Source: Methanomassiliicoccales archaeon UBA147 (GTDB taxonomy: Archaea; Thermoplasmatota; Thermoplasmata; SG8-5). From it: a DNA stretch of 31,254 nt. The position numbers and the translations under genes were made by a program. The number at the start of each line of letters is the position of its first letter. Within the stretch, counting starts at the first letter, position 1. This document shows positions 31,120 to 31,254 of this stretch, one piece after another. The notes beneath the pieces were generated by a model. It saw nothing but the letters and a program-made list of their open reading frames with translations, was not told the origin of the DNA and ran no database searches. The stretch lies in NCBI GenBank assembly GCA_002496385.1, contig DAJR01000020.1:1-31254 (forward strand). Direction: 5' to 3'.

Positions 31120-31254
31120 TTTATCGAAGCTGGAAGGCTTCGATTTTCTTTGAATGTATTAGGACGGCATGCAACGGTAGATCTACGACTGCTCATGCCG
31201 ATTCATCTCAGCCCTGAAGGACTGAGGGTTCTCGGCATATTTACACTAAATCGG
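31022..31254. repeat. Structured repeat element, copy B (runs to or near window end)
   Basis: It has the same plan as copy A. GTAAAC (31022-31027) and CCAGCC (31030-31035) pair with GGCTGG (31044-31049) and GTTT. A spacer 23 nt longer than in A is followed by GTTTACCA (31092-31099). GTTGCATGCC (31107-31116) pairs with GGCATGCAAC (31166-31175), enclosing ATCGAAGC-TGGAAG-GCTTCGAT (31123-31144). ATGCCGA (31195-31201) pairs with TCGGCAT (31232-31238), enclosing TTCAT, a 20-nt hairpin with arms CTCAGCCCT/AGGACTGAG (31207-31226), and GTTC. The right boundary is not visible. It interrupts the hsdR-like frame. Confidence 0.78.

Overview
The window looks like chromosomal DNA from a euryarchaeon of, or close to, the class Thermoplasmata. 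The evidence is an archaeal-type threonyl-tRNA synthetase, aMBF1, PAN, EF-1alpha/uS10, Orc1/Cdc6, Nob1, Hel308 and archaeal Elp3. The EF-1alpha resembles the Thermoplasma protein in recall-level comparison. Many genes have a TATA-like box about 25-30 nt before the start codon and no Shine-Dalgarno (SD) site, which suggests leaderless mRNAs. No tRNA, rRNA, CRISPR array or intact transposase was found.

Layout. 1-4.8 kb: 3'-truncated thrS (minus), a divergent unknown protein with a predicted winged-helix end (plus), a membrane-protein/aMBF1 pair (minus), and divergent PAN (plus). 4.8-5.6 kb: a 760-bp gap with several strong inverted repeats and no convincing gene. 5.6-7.2 kb: tuf-rps10. 7.2-11.8 kb: a minus-strand cluster of OB-like membrane protein, translin family protein, HDAC-like deacetylase and a long TPR protein. 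11.8-14.3 kb: orc1/cdc6 (minus), a conserved small protein (plus) and nob1 (minus). 14.5-16.9 kb: a zinc-ribbon/coiled-coil/KaiC-like protein whose reading frame extends past the first ATG, apparently to a CUG start. 17-22.5 kb: elp3, MEMO-family protein, threonine dehydrogenase-like SDR, a membrane zinc-ribbon protein and an M29 aminopeptidase. 22.7-30.1 kb: a small conserved protein, structured repeat A, hel308, a 1193-aa surface beta-propeller/Ig-like protein overlapping hel308 by ATGA, and hypE. 30.1-31.25 kb: a structured intergenic region and an HsdR-like gene cut short by structured repeat B.

Most genes are housekeeping: translation (thrS, tuf, rps10, elp3, nob1), proteolysis (PAN, M29), replication/repair (orc1, hel308) and transcription (aMBF1). 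The accessory part is the surface protein, the broken restriction gene and the repeats. The most unusual signal is repeats A (23004-23208) and B (31022-31238). They share sequence blocks and the same order of hairpins, while some stems differ in sequence but keep pairing and size. This is what a structured RNA, or a mobile element recognised through DNA hairpins, would show. Related hairpins appear at about 5.2 kb and 30.3 kb. All functional calls are from reading the translations, with no database search.
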